Shown here: positions 23,891 through 36,178 of the stretch, piece by piece
How the letters are laid out: each line of letters begins with the position of its first letter
How positions within the stretch are numbered: position 1 is the stretch's first letter
Source of the DNA: Metallyticus violacea
Taxonomy: Eukaryota; Arthropoda; Insecta; Mantodea; Metallyticidae
Assembly (NCBI GenBank): GCA_030762175.1
Contig: CM060840.1
Coordinates: 38,304,501 to 38,368,500, forward strand
Direction of reading: 5' to 3'
Length of the DNA: 64,000 bases
Translations under genes and position numbers: made by a program
Notes under the pieces: generated by a model
The model's database searches: none
Told to the model about the DNA's origin: nothing
What the model saw: only the letters and a program-made list of their open reading frames with translations

Positions 23891-24362
23891 AGGAAGGGCT
23901 TAAACTTTCTCTTTCGTTTTAAACGTATCTTGTAAAACTTAAGTTCCAGTTTTCTGCTTCTTTGTTGTGTTTTTTGCCGTACTTTATTTTTAAAGATTCG
24001 TTTAATTGTCCCACCTGTGAGATTGTTTGGAATTTTTGTATTTTTTTGTTTATAACTTTAGTCTTTATCGTATCACAGCCAAGGTACTGAAAAGGTGATA
24101 CGTGTTCCAAAATGCCATCTTTAATACTATTTTACTTATTATTGTGTATCTTCCTGTAATATCATCACTTTTACTATATTCTTTGAAATTTTCAGATTAT
24201 GTTTCTTGCATAATTTATTTAACACTTGTTGCTTTCTGAAGTCTTTCTTCCTTGTCAAATAATAAAATTACGTCGAATGCAAACATAGTAGTATTTAATG
24301 TTTTTCTTTGTTCTAGTTTAATTCCTCCATGAACCCTTTTTTTCCATTCTTGTAGAATTTTG

Positions 24363-24364
<2 letters not shown>

Positions 24365-24395
<31 letters not shown>

Positions 24396-24408
24396 TGCGC
24401 GCGCGTGC
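24365..24408. repeat. (TG)n / (CG)n microsatellite
   Basis: About 30 bases of TG repeats, then GTGCGCGCGCGTGC. It lies inside the LINE RT relic, separating its GLKQ and GGIKL blocks. Alternating purine-pyrimidine sequence of this type can adopt Z-DNA (general knowledge). Confidence 0.95.
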
Positions 24409-24454
24409 TTGTGTGAGTGCAAAATTGTTATATATAATATATATTAACAAATTA

Positions 24455-24555
24455 CGGCTTAAAACAGGGAAATAATCTATCCCCAATTTTATTTAATTTA
24501 TGTTAATAAATTATTAAATAGAATTGGGGATAGACTACATTCCTGTTTTAAGCCG
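24455..24555. repeat. Foldback: inverted duplication of a LINE RT motif
   Basis: CGGCTTAAAACAGG at 24455 and CCTGTTTTAAGCCG ending at 24555 begin two arms of about 45-50 bases. The arms stay complementary through TCTATCCCCAATT/AATTGGGGATAGA and ATTTAAT/ATTAAAT almost to the centre, with a few mismatches. The left arm encodes GLKQGNNLSPILFNL on the plus strand and the right arm encodes GLKQECSLSPILFN on the minus strand. Both are the conserved RT block GLRQG..LSP.LFN, so this is an inverted duplication of coding sequence rather than a simple AT palindrome. Confidence 0.85.
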
Positions 24556-26591
24556 CAGTTTGATTTTATTTCTTTTTCTTTTCATTTCTTTTCTTTTCTT
24601 TTTTTTTTTTAACCTTTATATACAATTCAATTACCATTTTTGTATCTTCATATAACATTATCTCACTTTAGTTATATCTGTTTATTAACCTTTTTATAAA
24701 ATACTTCTCATAGCTGTGGGCGGTTCACCTGCCAAACGCTTTTTCCAACTCAATAAATGATATTTGGGTTTTTAAATTAAATTATCGTCGTTTTTTTTAA
24801 TTAGTTTTGTTCTAAAATCATTATCTACATATGATGTGCATGTTCTAAATCCATTTTATTCGTTACTAATATGTATCTTGGGTAATATTATTCATTTATA
24901 TTAACTCAGGCGACAACCGAGTTTATATTCAACGTAGTCAAGTGTATCATATGCAAAACTAGACAGCGACCGACGGGATGTCGGTATGTTCATCACATAC
25001 GCACTTGTAATATCGCCGTCTATTGATGTCACCATCACGTGTTTTAAATAACAAACGATTTATAACCAATCTACCTATTAAAAAATAAGGCTTATGATTA
25101 GTATGCACCTAAGTTGCTATCAAGCCGTTTTTACCCATAAAAGTTAAATAAAAGTTTTGTCACTCGCGATCAGGAGAGAGAGGCCCATACCTCAGTCATG
25201 CACAGTGTGCAATATCCAATGGCAGTTGTTAAAAGTAGACGATAGTATTCATGTGAACCACCAACACTTTGTCTGTGTAATATTTGAGGGATTTAAGTGC
25301 ATTTAAAGAAGAGCTTTTTATTCTTCTTCATCCTGATATATAAGACATGAGTTTATGAAAATGTGTATTAAAACTAAATTTTAATTTTACAATTTTTTTC
25401 GGAATTTCTGTATAGTTGTAAAGTGTAAAAATAAAGTCTAAATTAGGCTATAAATTATTTGTTTAATTACTCATTCCTTCTAGAGGAGTTGAAATGTTCT
25501 TAAGCCTCTTCCTGCCAGGTTGAAGTGGAAAACTCTGTTAAGCTTGGCGGTAACAGCTGCTGTGAACTCTCTTAGAAGTGTGGTCCAGATTAGCTCCAGT
25601 TTCACGGGTGGTATCCGCAGTTTCCGCAAGTTGCAAATCCCTTGTTTTCAACTTTATTACCCGAGGGATATCGCGATAATGTGATTTGATATATCCCAGG
25701 TCAGATTGTATTCGAACTCGTGTAGTATGCTTTATGTTAGAAAATGTTCGAACATATCTTTAAATTTAAAGCGTAGAATAAAATTTCCTGCTAAATATAA
25801 TTTTAAATGTTTCATTTTCTCAGCATTTTATCTTCAAATGTTGCCGTTTACAGTGTAAAACAGATACGTAATATGAATTGATTGCGAGATAAGTCACTTG
25901 GTTAGCCGTTCTGAACGGAACATATTAGTCTCTATAGGAACAGGTATAGTGCAGATGTAAATTCCGATGTACGACTTATTTACAATGCATAGGCAGTAGA
26001 AATTTTCATCCAAGTTGCAGTATTATCATCGTGAAAGTATGAAACTTAATGATTATAAACCATCCAACGTTTCGAGGATCTTGCAATCCTCCTCCGCAGG
26101 GAGTTATGATTTTATATTTGGTATAATTTGTTCTAGATATCTTGGAAAATGCTATGACGTCTCTACCGTGACATTGTTAGCATTACACACCTCTTGTGGT
26201 TGCAGTCACAAAGTGCTAAACTTTTCTTTGTACCTGTTTCCTTTACACCCTTCTATCCTTCAGGAAGTGTCTTCCATTTTAATATTTTATTATTAAGTCA
26301 TGTCACTCCATTTTTGGCCTTCCTTCTGTTCTGTTTTGTTTCCTCCCATTTCATATTTTAGTATGCAATTTCTTCGGTCTGTTGAATTAAACTGCACTTC
26401 ATCTGTTCCGCTCCCTCCCCCTTTTCACTTTTTGAATTCCATTTCATGCACTCAACTAATGTTGTTGATAATTTAGAGTTGTCATAGCACTTTAACTTTT
26501 CTTCCCCTTCATGAATATTCATTCATTTCTGCTTTGCAGATTCATTCGTTCGTCTACGTAATATTTTCATTTATCTAAATTATATTCCCAG
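24556..26591. other. Unannotated AT-rich stretch
   Basis: No supported gene. Further upstream RT blocks of the 23895-24555 relic were looked for on the minus strand and not found. A 93-codon frame at 26015-26296 has no recognisable motif. Confidence 0.45.
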
Positions 26592-26603
26592 TCAATTATT
26601 TGT

Positions 26604-26857
26604 GTGCGTCGGTCCTGGTGGTGTAGTGGTTACCATACTTGCCTCCTAAACCCAAGATCGCGGGTTCGAACCCGGCCAGGACTGATGGATTTTTTCCCGG
26701 GTCCCATGTCGTACATTTACGGCACGAAAAAGAACCTCAAGCCTGAAAGAGAGGCCTCTGAGCAAAATTTGTCGGCCGTTTCACGCCCTGAGTTGAATGG
26801 GACGCTGATGACCTGAGCTGTTAAAGAGCGTCCATAAATAAATCATTCAAAAAAAAA
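26604..26857 (+). mobile_element. SINE-A copy, young, internally deleted, 12-bp target-site duplication
   Basis: The tRNA-like head looks intact. GGTCCTG pairs with CAGGACT except one base, the A box lies in TGGTGTAGTGGTTACC, and the B box is GGGTTCGAACCC. A block containing GGGCGTAAAAATC...AAGCCGT is missing, so TTTTTTCCC joins GGGTCCCATGTCGTACATTT. The tail is complete: GGGACGCTGATGACC and GAGCGTCCATAAATAAA. TCAATTATTTGT occurs at 26592-26603 and 26858-26869. Confidence 0.95.
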
Positions 26858-26869
26858 TCAATTATTTGT

Positions 26870-29800
26870 ATAGGGTGGATCAAGTTACGCGAATTTCACG
26901 CTCCATTCGCTGTTAATGTGCTCCTCACTCCGCCCGTGAAACATACGTAAACTCTTGGTTAGTTTGTAGTGTATTTTCTAAACATAATGCATTATTTTAT
27001 CCAAATTAAAAATTAATTTTTATTGCCTATTTTAACCAGTTCTAAGTTATCTTCTGTTCTGTGCATAAAAATGTATCTACATCGAACTGTACTTAGATAA
27101 TTATTGTGGCTAATTGCTGAAAATTATTTTCTTTTAATTTCTCTCAAACTTGTTAATGCTTCGTTTATATTTAACCAGATTTATGTCAGTTTCTTTGCTA
27201 TAGAAAATATTCAATTTATTTCTTACCTTTACTCAATCCGCTTGATGGATTTTCAATTGTTTTGTACCCATCATTAATATTTATTTTGCTCTGCTCGTTT
27301 ATGTGGCTTCTCCAAAACAATATCAATTGGCCATTCCCCATGACCATGATCGTTATAGCATCACACTCTGGCTTTCCTGGTTTGGGGGAATGCGGGTTCG
27401 AACCCGGCCACATACACAAATCTCGACGTGTGGATTAAATACGAATATGAACTAAAACAATGTCAACTGGCTATATGGTTCCTACCAATAAAAAGAATGA
27501 TTTCACAACATGTATATCTATTTCATTCTATGTTTAATATTATTTTTACATAACATGCGATGAAACGTGACCAAATGCTGTTTTGTATTCTACATTTGTT
27601 CTTCTATGAGCACTCCTACACCTAATGTATTTTACTAGAGATTGCGTTGTATTTATTTTGGATAATTATATAGGGATTATGTGATTATTGCCCCAAGTTG
27701 GTGGCCTCATTTGGGGCTGTATTTATTGTGATATTTATTTATTTTTAGGTGGTGATTGGGTTTGGATTCGTAGTAGATAAGGGGGTGATCAAATTTTATA
27801 AATGGATTGTTATCTCGGGGATGATTGGTCGAAACTCCATTCAGCTCGACTATAAGCTCAGTTTCTTAGCTGAACTTTTTTGTGATGCTATATCACAGGA
27901 AAAGGAGATGATAAGCAAAACAAAAATATCACTCGCTTTTCCAATTTTCACAATTTATTAACCCTTTTGCCCATTTCTAACACTTCTCCCTTTCACTTCA
28001 ACACCAAGTGACAAATGAATGACAAACAAATAAGTAACAGGTAACAAGCAACAAGTTATAAGCATAAGTCCATTACAACTTATTTTATTAATTCGCCTGT
28101 CTGTCGGTCTAGGCGCTATAAATATATTCATCATAACTTTCCAAATGTCACGTGTTTTTGCTCTTCCTATGTCTATTTTCCAATTGGTCGACTTATTATG
28201 CTAATTTATTACCCTTTAATTCTCATAGGGTATCTTTTAAAATTTTATTCGGGTCCACCCACAGCCAAATCTTAAATGTTAGACTCTTGACATAAATAAT
28301 ATATTAAAAGAAGAGTCGTAACAGAGGTTTTACGATTCCATCTGGGTATTTATTGCCTGAGTTTTCCTTACACTGTTAATAAAAGAATTACTTGTCCTTT
28401 CCAAATTACTGAGATCGCGTTTTGTTCAATAGCCGGTTGTTTTCCAAGTTCTAGTCGACCTGAAATAATACTACAAAGAGACCCTCTTAAGCCAAAAAGA
28501 TTATACTGCATGCCTTTACGGAGAAACCTTCTCATTCTATGGCAATTTGTTTGCCTCCTGTCTTATACTTGCAACAACATGTGTAGACCATTATATCTAT
28601 GACCCTTTTGGTGAGTATAATATACATAAATATTATTTCTAAGCGGGCCTTGGATCGATGCTAGACAATTGTCTCAAGATCTTGGTTACAGAAATGTCCT
28701 ATTGGCATTAACTTATAATTAGCAACTTATAATTAGCAACTTTCTGAATAATATACGAGTTAGGGTAGATCATTCATATATTCATATAATTGTAATTGGG
28801 TAATTGCTTTCAGAGCCCTCGAATTTTTTTGTATCTTTTCCTATGGCCGTTCTAGCTCCTCCAATTTTCACAAGTTAACATATGTTTAGTCGTTGCTGAA
28901 ATATATTGCTTATATATTTTCTACGTCTTAATATTAGATTATCACACAATAGAACAAATTTGTGTGCTTTTGTACTTTTAACGTATTAGGGATAATGGAT
29001 GTTTGTATATACTGAAAATAAATCTAGACATGGCAATAATAATTCTTTAAAATGTTTTTCTTCTCATAGAGTATGAGAATAAATGTTTATTTAATGCGAC
29101 CGCTTCTGAATTTTTCAAAATATTTTTTAGTACTTATGCAGGCGAAGATGTGAAGATTCTAAGCTATCAGTTTTGTTCATGTTGTTTCAATCAGCTGATG
29201 ATTTTCACATATTCTCCAAAAAATGTGTTCTGTAGAATTTCCCTTTTTTACATAAATATGTCGTATTCAAACTCTACAGCCTGCCGAAGACTGTTTCCTC
29301 CCCAGAATGCTATGATTAGAAAAATTCTGGCTCTATTTAGCTAGCCATATTACATGTGAATGGCTTTCTATTAACATTACCTTTACGCTAAAGAATAGTA
29401 TAAAATATTGAGAAAATTACAATTTAAGTAAACATAGTCTGATGAAAATTAAAATGTAATCAAAATAAGAATAGCTAAACCTTCCCAAAATAGAGCTACA
29501 GCAAATATAACGACCATAAAGGGTAAACTTTTTCAGTGCCTAATCAGAACCCGATAATGGCGCGAACTCCATAAGAGGCCTTTACCAAATCTTCATTGTT
29601 ACCATGTGCCTGATCAATAAAGATGTCACATAGACCAACTTCCAGGATTTCTCCTTATCGTCCTCCATGTGACATCTAAACTACAAGTATCGCTTTCATG
29701 GTAAACCATAAATGGTATTTCTACTTTGGATAAGCTCAAAGTCGATCTCTTGCAGTATGATACGAAATCTTTCGTATTTTTTAATTTGGTAAGTCCAAAA

Positions 29801-30110
29801 TACTGTTTACATATTACTTCTGCGGTTGTAAAGGCTTTATACCTTCAAATTCCTTACGGCGCCAGTACTTTCAACTTACTACTATCAGAAATGTTATGTT
29901 AGTACGTTTTATTAGAGGTAGATAAACGTCATTTATATGAGCGGAGTTAACGGTTGCTACTGAACGGCCGTAAACTGGCCTACAAATGCAGTATCTATGT
30001 TATGAATATTTAACATTGGACAAAAACGTTTAAATCAATTCACTTTTGATAACCATCAATAATTAATAGTGGTGATAAACATTGTACATGTATATTTGTT
30101 TTAGAGTTGC
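26870..30110. other. Unannotated AT-rich stretch
   Basis: No supported gene. A 14-bp unit AACTTATAATTAGC is tandemly duplicated at 28710-28737. A tRNA-like fragment is listed separately at 27318-27412. Confidence 0.45.
27318..27412 (+). other. Degenerate tRNA-like fragment (possible SINE head)
   Basis: A near-perfect B box and T-arm (GCGGGTTCGAACCCGGCC) follows an A-box-like ATGATCGTTATAGCATCACA about 40 bases upstream. TGGCCA near the start and GGCCAC at the end could form a weak acceptor pairing. There is no SINE-A or SINE-B body downstream. It may be the head of a third SINE family or a tRNA pseudogene. Confidence 0.4.
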
Positions 30111-30126
30111 ATATATTAATAATTAC

Positions 30127-30415
30127 CGCCACGGGTGGCCGAGGTCGTTAAGGCACGGACTCGTGAGCGGGAGGTCTGCGGTTCGAATCCCGCCAGGACC
30201 GTCCTCCCTGACTGGGGTTTTTTCCAGGTTTTCCTCAGTCTTCATAACTGGCAAATGCCGGGGAGGTACCTAAACTTAGGCCTGGAACGCTTCCTTCCTT
30301 CAAAAAAAAAAAAAAAAATATCCTTTCCCAATTTATCATTTCATCTCATGTATCACCAGTGTCCACCGCCTGTGGTGCCTCAGTAGTAAAAACGGGCGTT
30401 AAACACTACACTACT
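30127..30415 (+). mobile_element. SINE-B copy, full length, 16-bp target-site duplication
   Basis: Best copy of SINE-B. The Leu/Ser-type tRNA head has an A box in GGTGGCCGAGGTCGTTAAGG and a B box in GCGGTTCGAATCCCGCCAGG. The core contains TTTTTCCAGGTTTTCCTCAG and GGCAAATGCCGGGGAGGTAC, then CTTAGGCCTGGAACGCTTCC, an internal run of about 17 A, GCCTGTGGTGCCTCAGTAG and AACGGGCGTTAAACACTAC. ATATATTAATAATTAC is repeated without mismatch at 30111-30126 and 30416-30431, which argues for a recent insertion. Confidence 0.96.
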
Positions 30416-30431
30416 ATATATTAATAATTAC

Positions 30432-33400
30432 ATTTTTTTGTGTAATTAAGACAAATGAAGAATGTTTGATCGTGAATATAGGTGTATATCTTGGACCTTA
30501 GTGCATATTTCTACTCTTGATTCTGTTGCGAATACAATATTTTATGCCCTTTGTTAAAACATACAACGTACAGCAGAGTCATTCTTGTCCATTTAGTGTA
30601 ACTAGTAAGATTGGTAATGCTGTGCATGGCGGAAAACAGAAGTGGGTGCCCGTAGTTTGCTTTATCCAACAATGTTACATTAGTTGGAGGCAGTTGCATC
30701 AGGAAAAAATCGAAATGAAAATAAATTAAATAAAAATCACTCGGGAAAAACTCCATGGTCCAAGAAAGAATAAAAAATAATACATGTTGATGGAAATGCT
30801 TTATTTTGTCAGCTATGCAAAAAAGCTGTGCCTTTATTGTTTGTATATTTTAATGCTTAATGATATCAAATTTTTTAGAATTTTTAATTTTATAATACAT
30901 TTTTATATCTCAATTTTTAAGAAAGATTTGGCAATTGGAACCATACTATAATAGTCTTTAGAAAACTATGTTTATGATAGTTCGTACTTTCTGAATTAGA
31001 AACCACAAAATGTTCTGGCTGTTCAATTTATAGACAGAGAAGCACACAAAAAATAAAATGTCTACAAAAGAAAAAACCGACATTTCTCGGTAATTATTTA
31101 GAAGTTGTTAAAAAAAAGTCCAATGTCCTCGCAGCGAAGGATGGTCTAAGGGAACTGGAGTAAACTGATGTGGACGTTAATATCATCTTGTTATAGAGTT
31201 TGTTGCTTCATTTCATTTGATGTGGAAAGAATATTTTCTATGCTCATGTAAATTTTACGGGCAGGAGAAATAAGTTGGGCCATAAAAACTTTGGAAAAAT
31301 GATTGTATCACAAAGTTTAGCATTCCAGTTATTGAGAATAACGAAGAAATCAGAATCTAAAATTTTGAATTTTTCTCTAACAAAACTAGTTTTATTTCCT
31401 CGTGAAATCTGATACTATGAATAAATTTGCAGACACTCAAGCTTTTAGTGCTTATGTAAATGCATATTTTAGTATTTTAAAGGCATATTATGTTGAGGAA
31501 TAATACTTAAGAACTTCCTGTGTTCGTATAAGAACGGTTATTCACTCCAACACCGCATTTGCTTCAGATCGTTATTTAAATATAAAGGTATAATTTATAT
31601 ATATTATAATTAAATAAAACATGTTATTTTATATAGTAGTTCAGTAATGCATTGTTTTACGACTACATTGATATCCAAGCCTCGGGAAAGAAGCTACAAG
31701 GCTAATCAACCAACTGAAACTAAAAACGGAAATTGTACATTTAGTCGGCTATTTTGCTTCTGGGCAACTCCAATGGAATAGCATTTCATTTAGGTTTACT
31801 TTTCAGTGAATTGTTGAGATTTTGTTTATCAGGTTATGGCAGATGTATTGCCCATGAGAAACCAAATGCGAATAGTGGAGCTATTTGTATCTATGCTCTT
31901 CAAAGTTTTCTCCTTAAGTACAAATTGTTTATGAAAAGTTTTATTAAGACTTTCTTGCAGAGTTGTAGTTTTTTTGAGTTCACAGTGATCATTGATAACT
32001 CAGTTTATCATTACTTTTATGTTTCAGAGGTATCGGCCCAATGTTTTGTTAATACCTATGTTCAGTAGGAAAAACGAATTTGAAAGCATATTAGACCTGT
32101 TTTCTAACTTTATGTTATTACAATTACTCTCCCTTCTTTAACATTTGGCTATAAGCCAGAAATGCTCTGAGATTAGCTTAAACATTTTAAATTGCAAAGT
32201 ACTTTACTAATATTCATTTCTGCTCGAGTACAGTGGTTTCAGCATGATCTTGCATAGCCTATGTGTGGTCTCCCACATGTGTACAGAGTGGAAAGAAGTT
32301 TCTCACACAGATTATGCATCGCATTATAGTGATTAACCTTTGCAAAAAAAAAATACCTTACACGTTTAATATTCACCGAGATAGTACCAAATTTAATAAA
32401 GTAAAATGCACCATAATACACCATAGACTTACTCTTTCAGCTTATTGGCATAGTAAATTTTTCAGATAAAGGAACAAATAAGTCAACATTTTTTCTTAAC
32501 TCTTTTAAAAACCGAGAAATTATTTTCTCACAGCTTGTGTACATTTTACATAAAGCCTTCCTTGCTCTACTAAATCTAATTTGCAAATATTATATTTAAG
32601 TATTCATATCGAAAACGCAAATATAGGTTCATTGAAACAAATGAATATATTACGTTTATCTCTGCTTAGTTTAAATTACAAAAGTCAAACAACGTTTAAC
32701 TATAAAGTATAATTTACATTGCAAAACAGTATGTATAGTAATCAGGGAAATTAAATAAAAATAATGAAAATAATTATGTTTAGTTTTTTTCTACATTGGG
32801 CATATTTTTCATCGGTGTTACCAGTTTTAACATTTACATTTTAGAGCTGATGAGGAAATTTTTTATATTCTTTTTTAGGCGTTGAATTGGATCATGTACA
32901 TTTGATAACTAGTTTAATTCTAAAATTTATCATTAATAGCTTACTCTAACTACAGCATATAACACTCAAAATATTTCCATAAAAGCATACATTGAAATTT
33001 AATAGAAAATGTATTTTCTTCTGAAATTGTTGAAGGAAAAACATTTTCGGCATTTTGTTTTATCATACCTGAGGAGAAATGTACATTAGGTTTTCTTTCA
33101 TACTGCATAAAGAAAATGTTAATGAATTACACCACAATCATTTCAGAGATTTGAAGAGGGATCTTAGACAAGTATCTGAAATGGGACAGGATCTGCCCAT
33201 TCATATTTCAGAGTTATCTGAACCAGCGAACTGACGTATTATTCCAAAGTATACCGAATAACACACCGAAGCTGTGAGAATGTCTCCTTGGTGCAGTACT
33301 GGTGTTAAGTAAAAGTGAATCATTGTTATGCAGTTTAAGTTTCGTTGATTACATATTTTACCCTAAGATCTTATATACTAGATGTACTGGAAAATTGTCT

Positions 33401-36167
33401 ACCAAGGTTGCAAAGTTGACTTAGCATCAACCATATAATGCTGCTGACCCCATTCCAACTTACTGTTCTGATGTAACCGACTATGGTCTCTGAATTGCAA
33501 TCACAAACTCTAACCCCTCCCTCTGATTTCATGTGTCCTCGCTTGTGTTAGGTTTATGCTAAAAGCTTTCTTCTCCAATATAAGCATACTTAGTCATAAC
33601 ATAAAATACATAAATAACCTACTCAGCGAGTTGAAAATTGGTACGCTCGTGAAGCACATTTAAAGTCATTCGAGGGCAAATAATAATCTCAATTTGCTTT
33701 AACGCTGACTTATCAGCATATAACTATGTTATTATTTTTTTTTTTGTACCTTAAATTCGCTGTCTCAAATGTCTGGTCTAAGAACTCTCCACAGTTTAGG
33801 AAATTATTTCGTGTAGTACATTAACATTCTCTATAATATATTTGGATAGTTGCTTATATACTCGTTTAATAGAAATAATGCATTGGAAACTTAATAGATT
33901 TCTCCTGGACATATTCATTTATTAATGGCAAGAATTGCCGGACGTCGTTGCAAAAAATTAGGCAAAAAGTTATTTTAGCACCTTGAATGTAAATTGTGGA
34001 TTCATTATTTAATGCCCTTTTGTCTTTAGTGTACAAATTATAATTTTATTTTCTGTGTGCATGCCTCTTTCGTTTCTTTGTGAGGATAAGAAAAAAATTA
34101 TCTTAATTTAAGGTCTGTATTTCTATAATTTATTTTATACATACACATTTAAGAATATATAAATATCCTCTTAATTTGTTATTTCAATTTTCTGGTACGA
34201 AATAGAATGGCTAATTATCTAATTCAACCTTAAATGATTAACATAAACGACTTTATTACAATGTGTAATTAAATCAATGTTGTCGTTTGTTACCTTCAAT
34301 AAGAAAGAACTTAATTTAAATATAGCCTTTAAAATGTTTACGTAAAACACTATATATGGAGAATTTCAACACATTGAACATAGTTTTTCTGATTAGGATT
34401 TCAAATATGTATTCAGGTAAAGCCTGTAGGCTGCATGCGGTGTAGTAAACAACAAAATCAAATTTATAGCTAATTGGCTCTTGTTAGCACGTGCGTAGTA
34501 AGATAAAAATCGTAGATTAGTGTTGTTGTTTGCAACAAAAAAAAAATGTTGTATGCTTTGGGTAACTGTGACAGGCGGTACAAATTGATTAGACCAAAGG
34601 GTGCGTAGTTCATGCTGCAGAATTGAAAGGGGTTCCTGTCTGTCCTATCAACTCTGAAGGGGAGATTTCAGAACTGATCAACCCAGTGACTGTGCTGGCC
34701 GAAGCTCATTTCCATATTTGAGGTCACGCTTACTTCTTCATTTTGATCGACGTTTGGAGAAGGGAGATGAGAAAGATAAAAAACATACAATTTGCTGATT
34801 GATTGACAAAGTAGTTTGGCGCTGTCGACAATAACTGCTAAGTGATTATCAGAAGGGAATCACGGCCAACACATCTGCATAACTTATCTTGCTTTAAAAT
34901 GCCTGTACAATAAAGCATGGCATTTTCCTCACATTCACCTAAATTCGTCTATAGATTACAGTGCCATAAAAGGATGCATTCAAATTAGAAAATGGTATTG
35001 TTAATGTAATACTTGTATAGAGGAAACAATGCTCTCCAACTGTTCATTTTGGTATATTAGGGCATATTGGAGATACCACAAGATTATCCCAATGAGTTGT
35101 TAATTTAGTCTTAACCGATGTATGATACGACGGTTTTAAATATCAAGGGGTGTTAATTTAATATGTAAAATATGAGGAGAAGAAGATTTTGGAAGGATTA
35201 ATTTAAATGTTTAGATTATATGGAATCTCCGGGGTAAACGATAATTTCTTCCTCTCCGACGATTGGTTTCCGCTGACGTATATTTTGCCACGGTTGTTGA
35301 GACCCTGCTGCTGGATACTTTTATGGTCCTGTGATCATAGGTGAAGGAGTCTTAGAGATTAATAAAATTTATCGTTATGGGAGATGAAACACAATTTATT
35401 GTTCATAAACTATTTCACATAAAATGTACTGCCGTTATTTCTGGAGAATATGTGCCACTTTCGCACTAACTTTGGCGATCACTTTGACGTTAACGCACTT
35501 TAATACCTTTAAAACTCTGCTCTTGAACTCCACTAAATTCAGCTAATTCTGAGACATGACTGACTGCTGTTCACTGATAGTTTTCCACAAACGATATTCT
35601 TCTTCTGAACTAAACTGAAACAGATAATTGGACTGCTAGAGCTTACTCTTCCACAATGACTGAGAATCGAAAGGAGAATGCTTTTTATTCCAACCAACTG
35701 AACTAAATGGAGAATTGAACGGAGAGAATCTGGATCGACAGCCCTGGGCCGCAAGAATGGCAAGACTAAATAAACATGGCAGTCTGCCGGTCTCACGAAC
35801 CTATCTTTATTCTTTCAAATATGTTTTTAAAAAATCGTGAATATTTTCTCCCATCTTCGCATTTCTATTGGGTAATCAGTTCCCTCCCATTTTTCTGCTA
35901 TTTTATTGGTTAGATGGCGTACGTGACTACTTGCATGTCATCTACATCTATATCTGTGTATATGTATTAAATAGAATCGTTAGGATCTCTCTTCGAGGTT
36001 ATTCCCTTTTCTTTTCACCCCCGTAATAGTTATATTCTATATTACGTCTTCCTAGCTTTACAATTCTCTAACAGTATACAAATAAACATCTTACTCGAGG
36101 ATTTTCCGTTTAGAAATTTCTCCAGAAAATATCAGTTTTGCTTACTACAATAGGCAACAGAAATTTC
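30432..36167. other. Unannotated AT-rich stretch
   Basis: The longest near-empty block. A 104-codon frame at 31754-32068 and an 85-codon minus-strand frame at 35539-35796 have no recognisable motif. The interval 35390-36080 is less AT-biased than its flanks and could hide a degenerate transposon or LTR, but no diagnostic end, primer-binding site or coding block was seen. Confidence 0.4.
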
Positions 36168-36178
36168 CAGGTCAGATT

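Larger units (their letters stand above)
23895..24555 (-). pseudogene. LINE reverse transcriptase palm relic
   Basis: Read on the minus strand, the RT blocks come in correct order. First GLKQECSLSPILFN (24554 down to 24513), equivalent to GLRQG..LSP.LFN. Then EWKKRVHGGIKLEQRK (24345-24300), and TMFAFDVILLF with the catalytic FADD changed to FAFD (24272-24283). Next are LNKLCKKHNLKISK (24222-24181), FQYLGC (about 24092-24075) and IQKFQTIS. The first catalytic aspartate is lost, and stops, frame changes and a TG microsatellite (24365-24408) interrupt the frame. It is a dead non-LTR element. Confidence 0.85.

Noticed and set aside
26604..26680. Functional tRNA gene
   Set aside because: The head continues into the SINE-A body and tail and is flanked by target-site duplications; the anticodon stem is poorly formed.
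31754..32068. 104-codon open frame on the plus strand
   Set aside because: No recognisable domain, no promoter or splice context, and the length is within chance for 64 kb of this composition.
35390..36080. Solo LTR
   Set aside because: No terminal TG..CA pair, target duplication, primer-binding site or second copy was seen.
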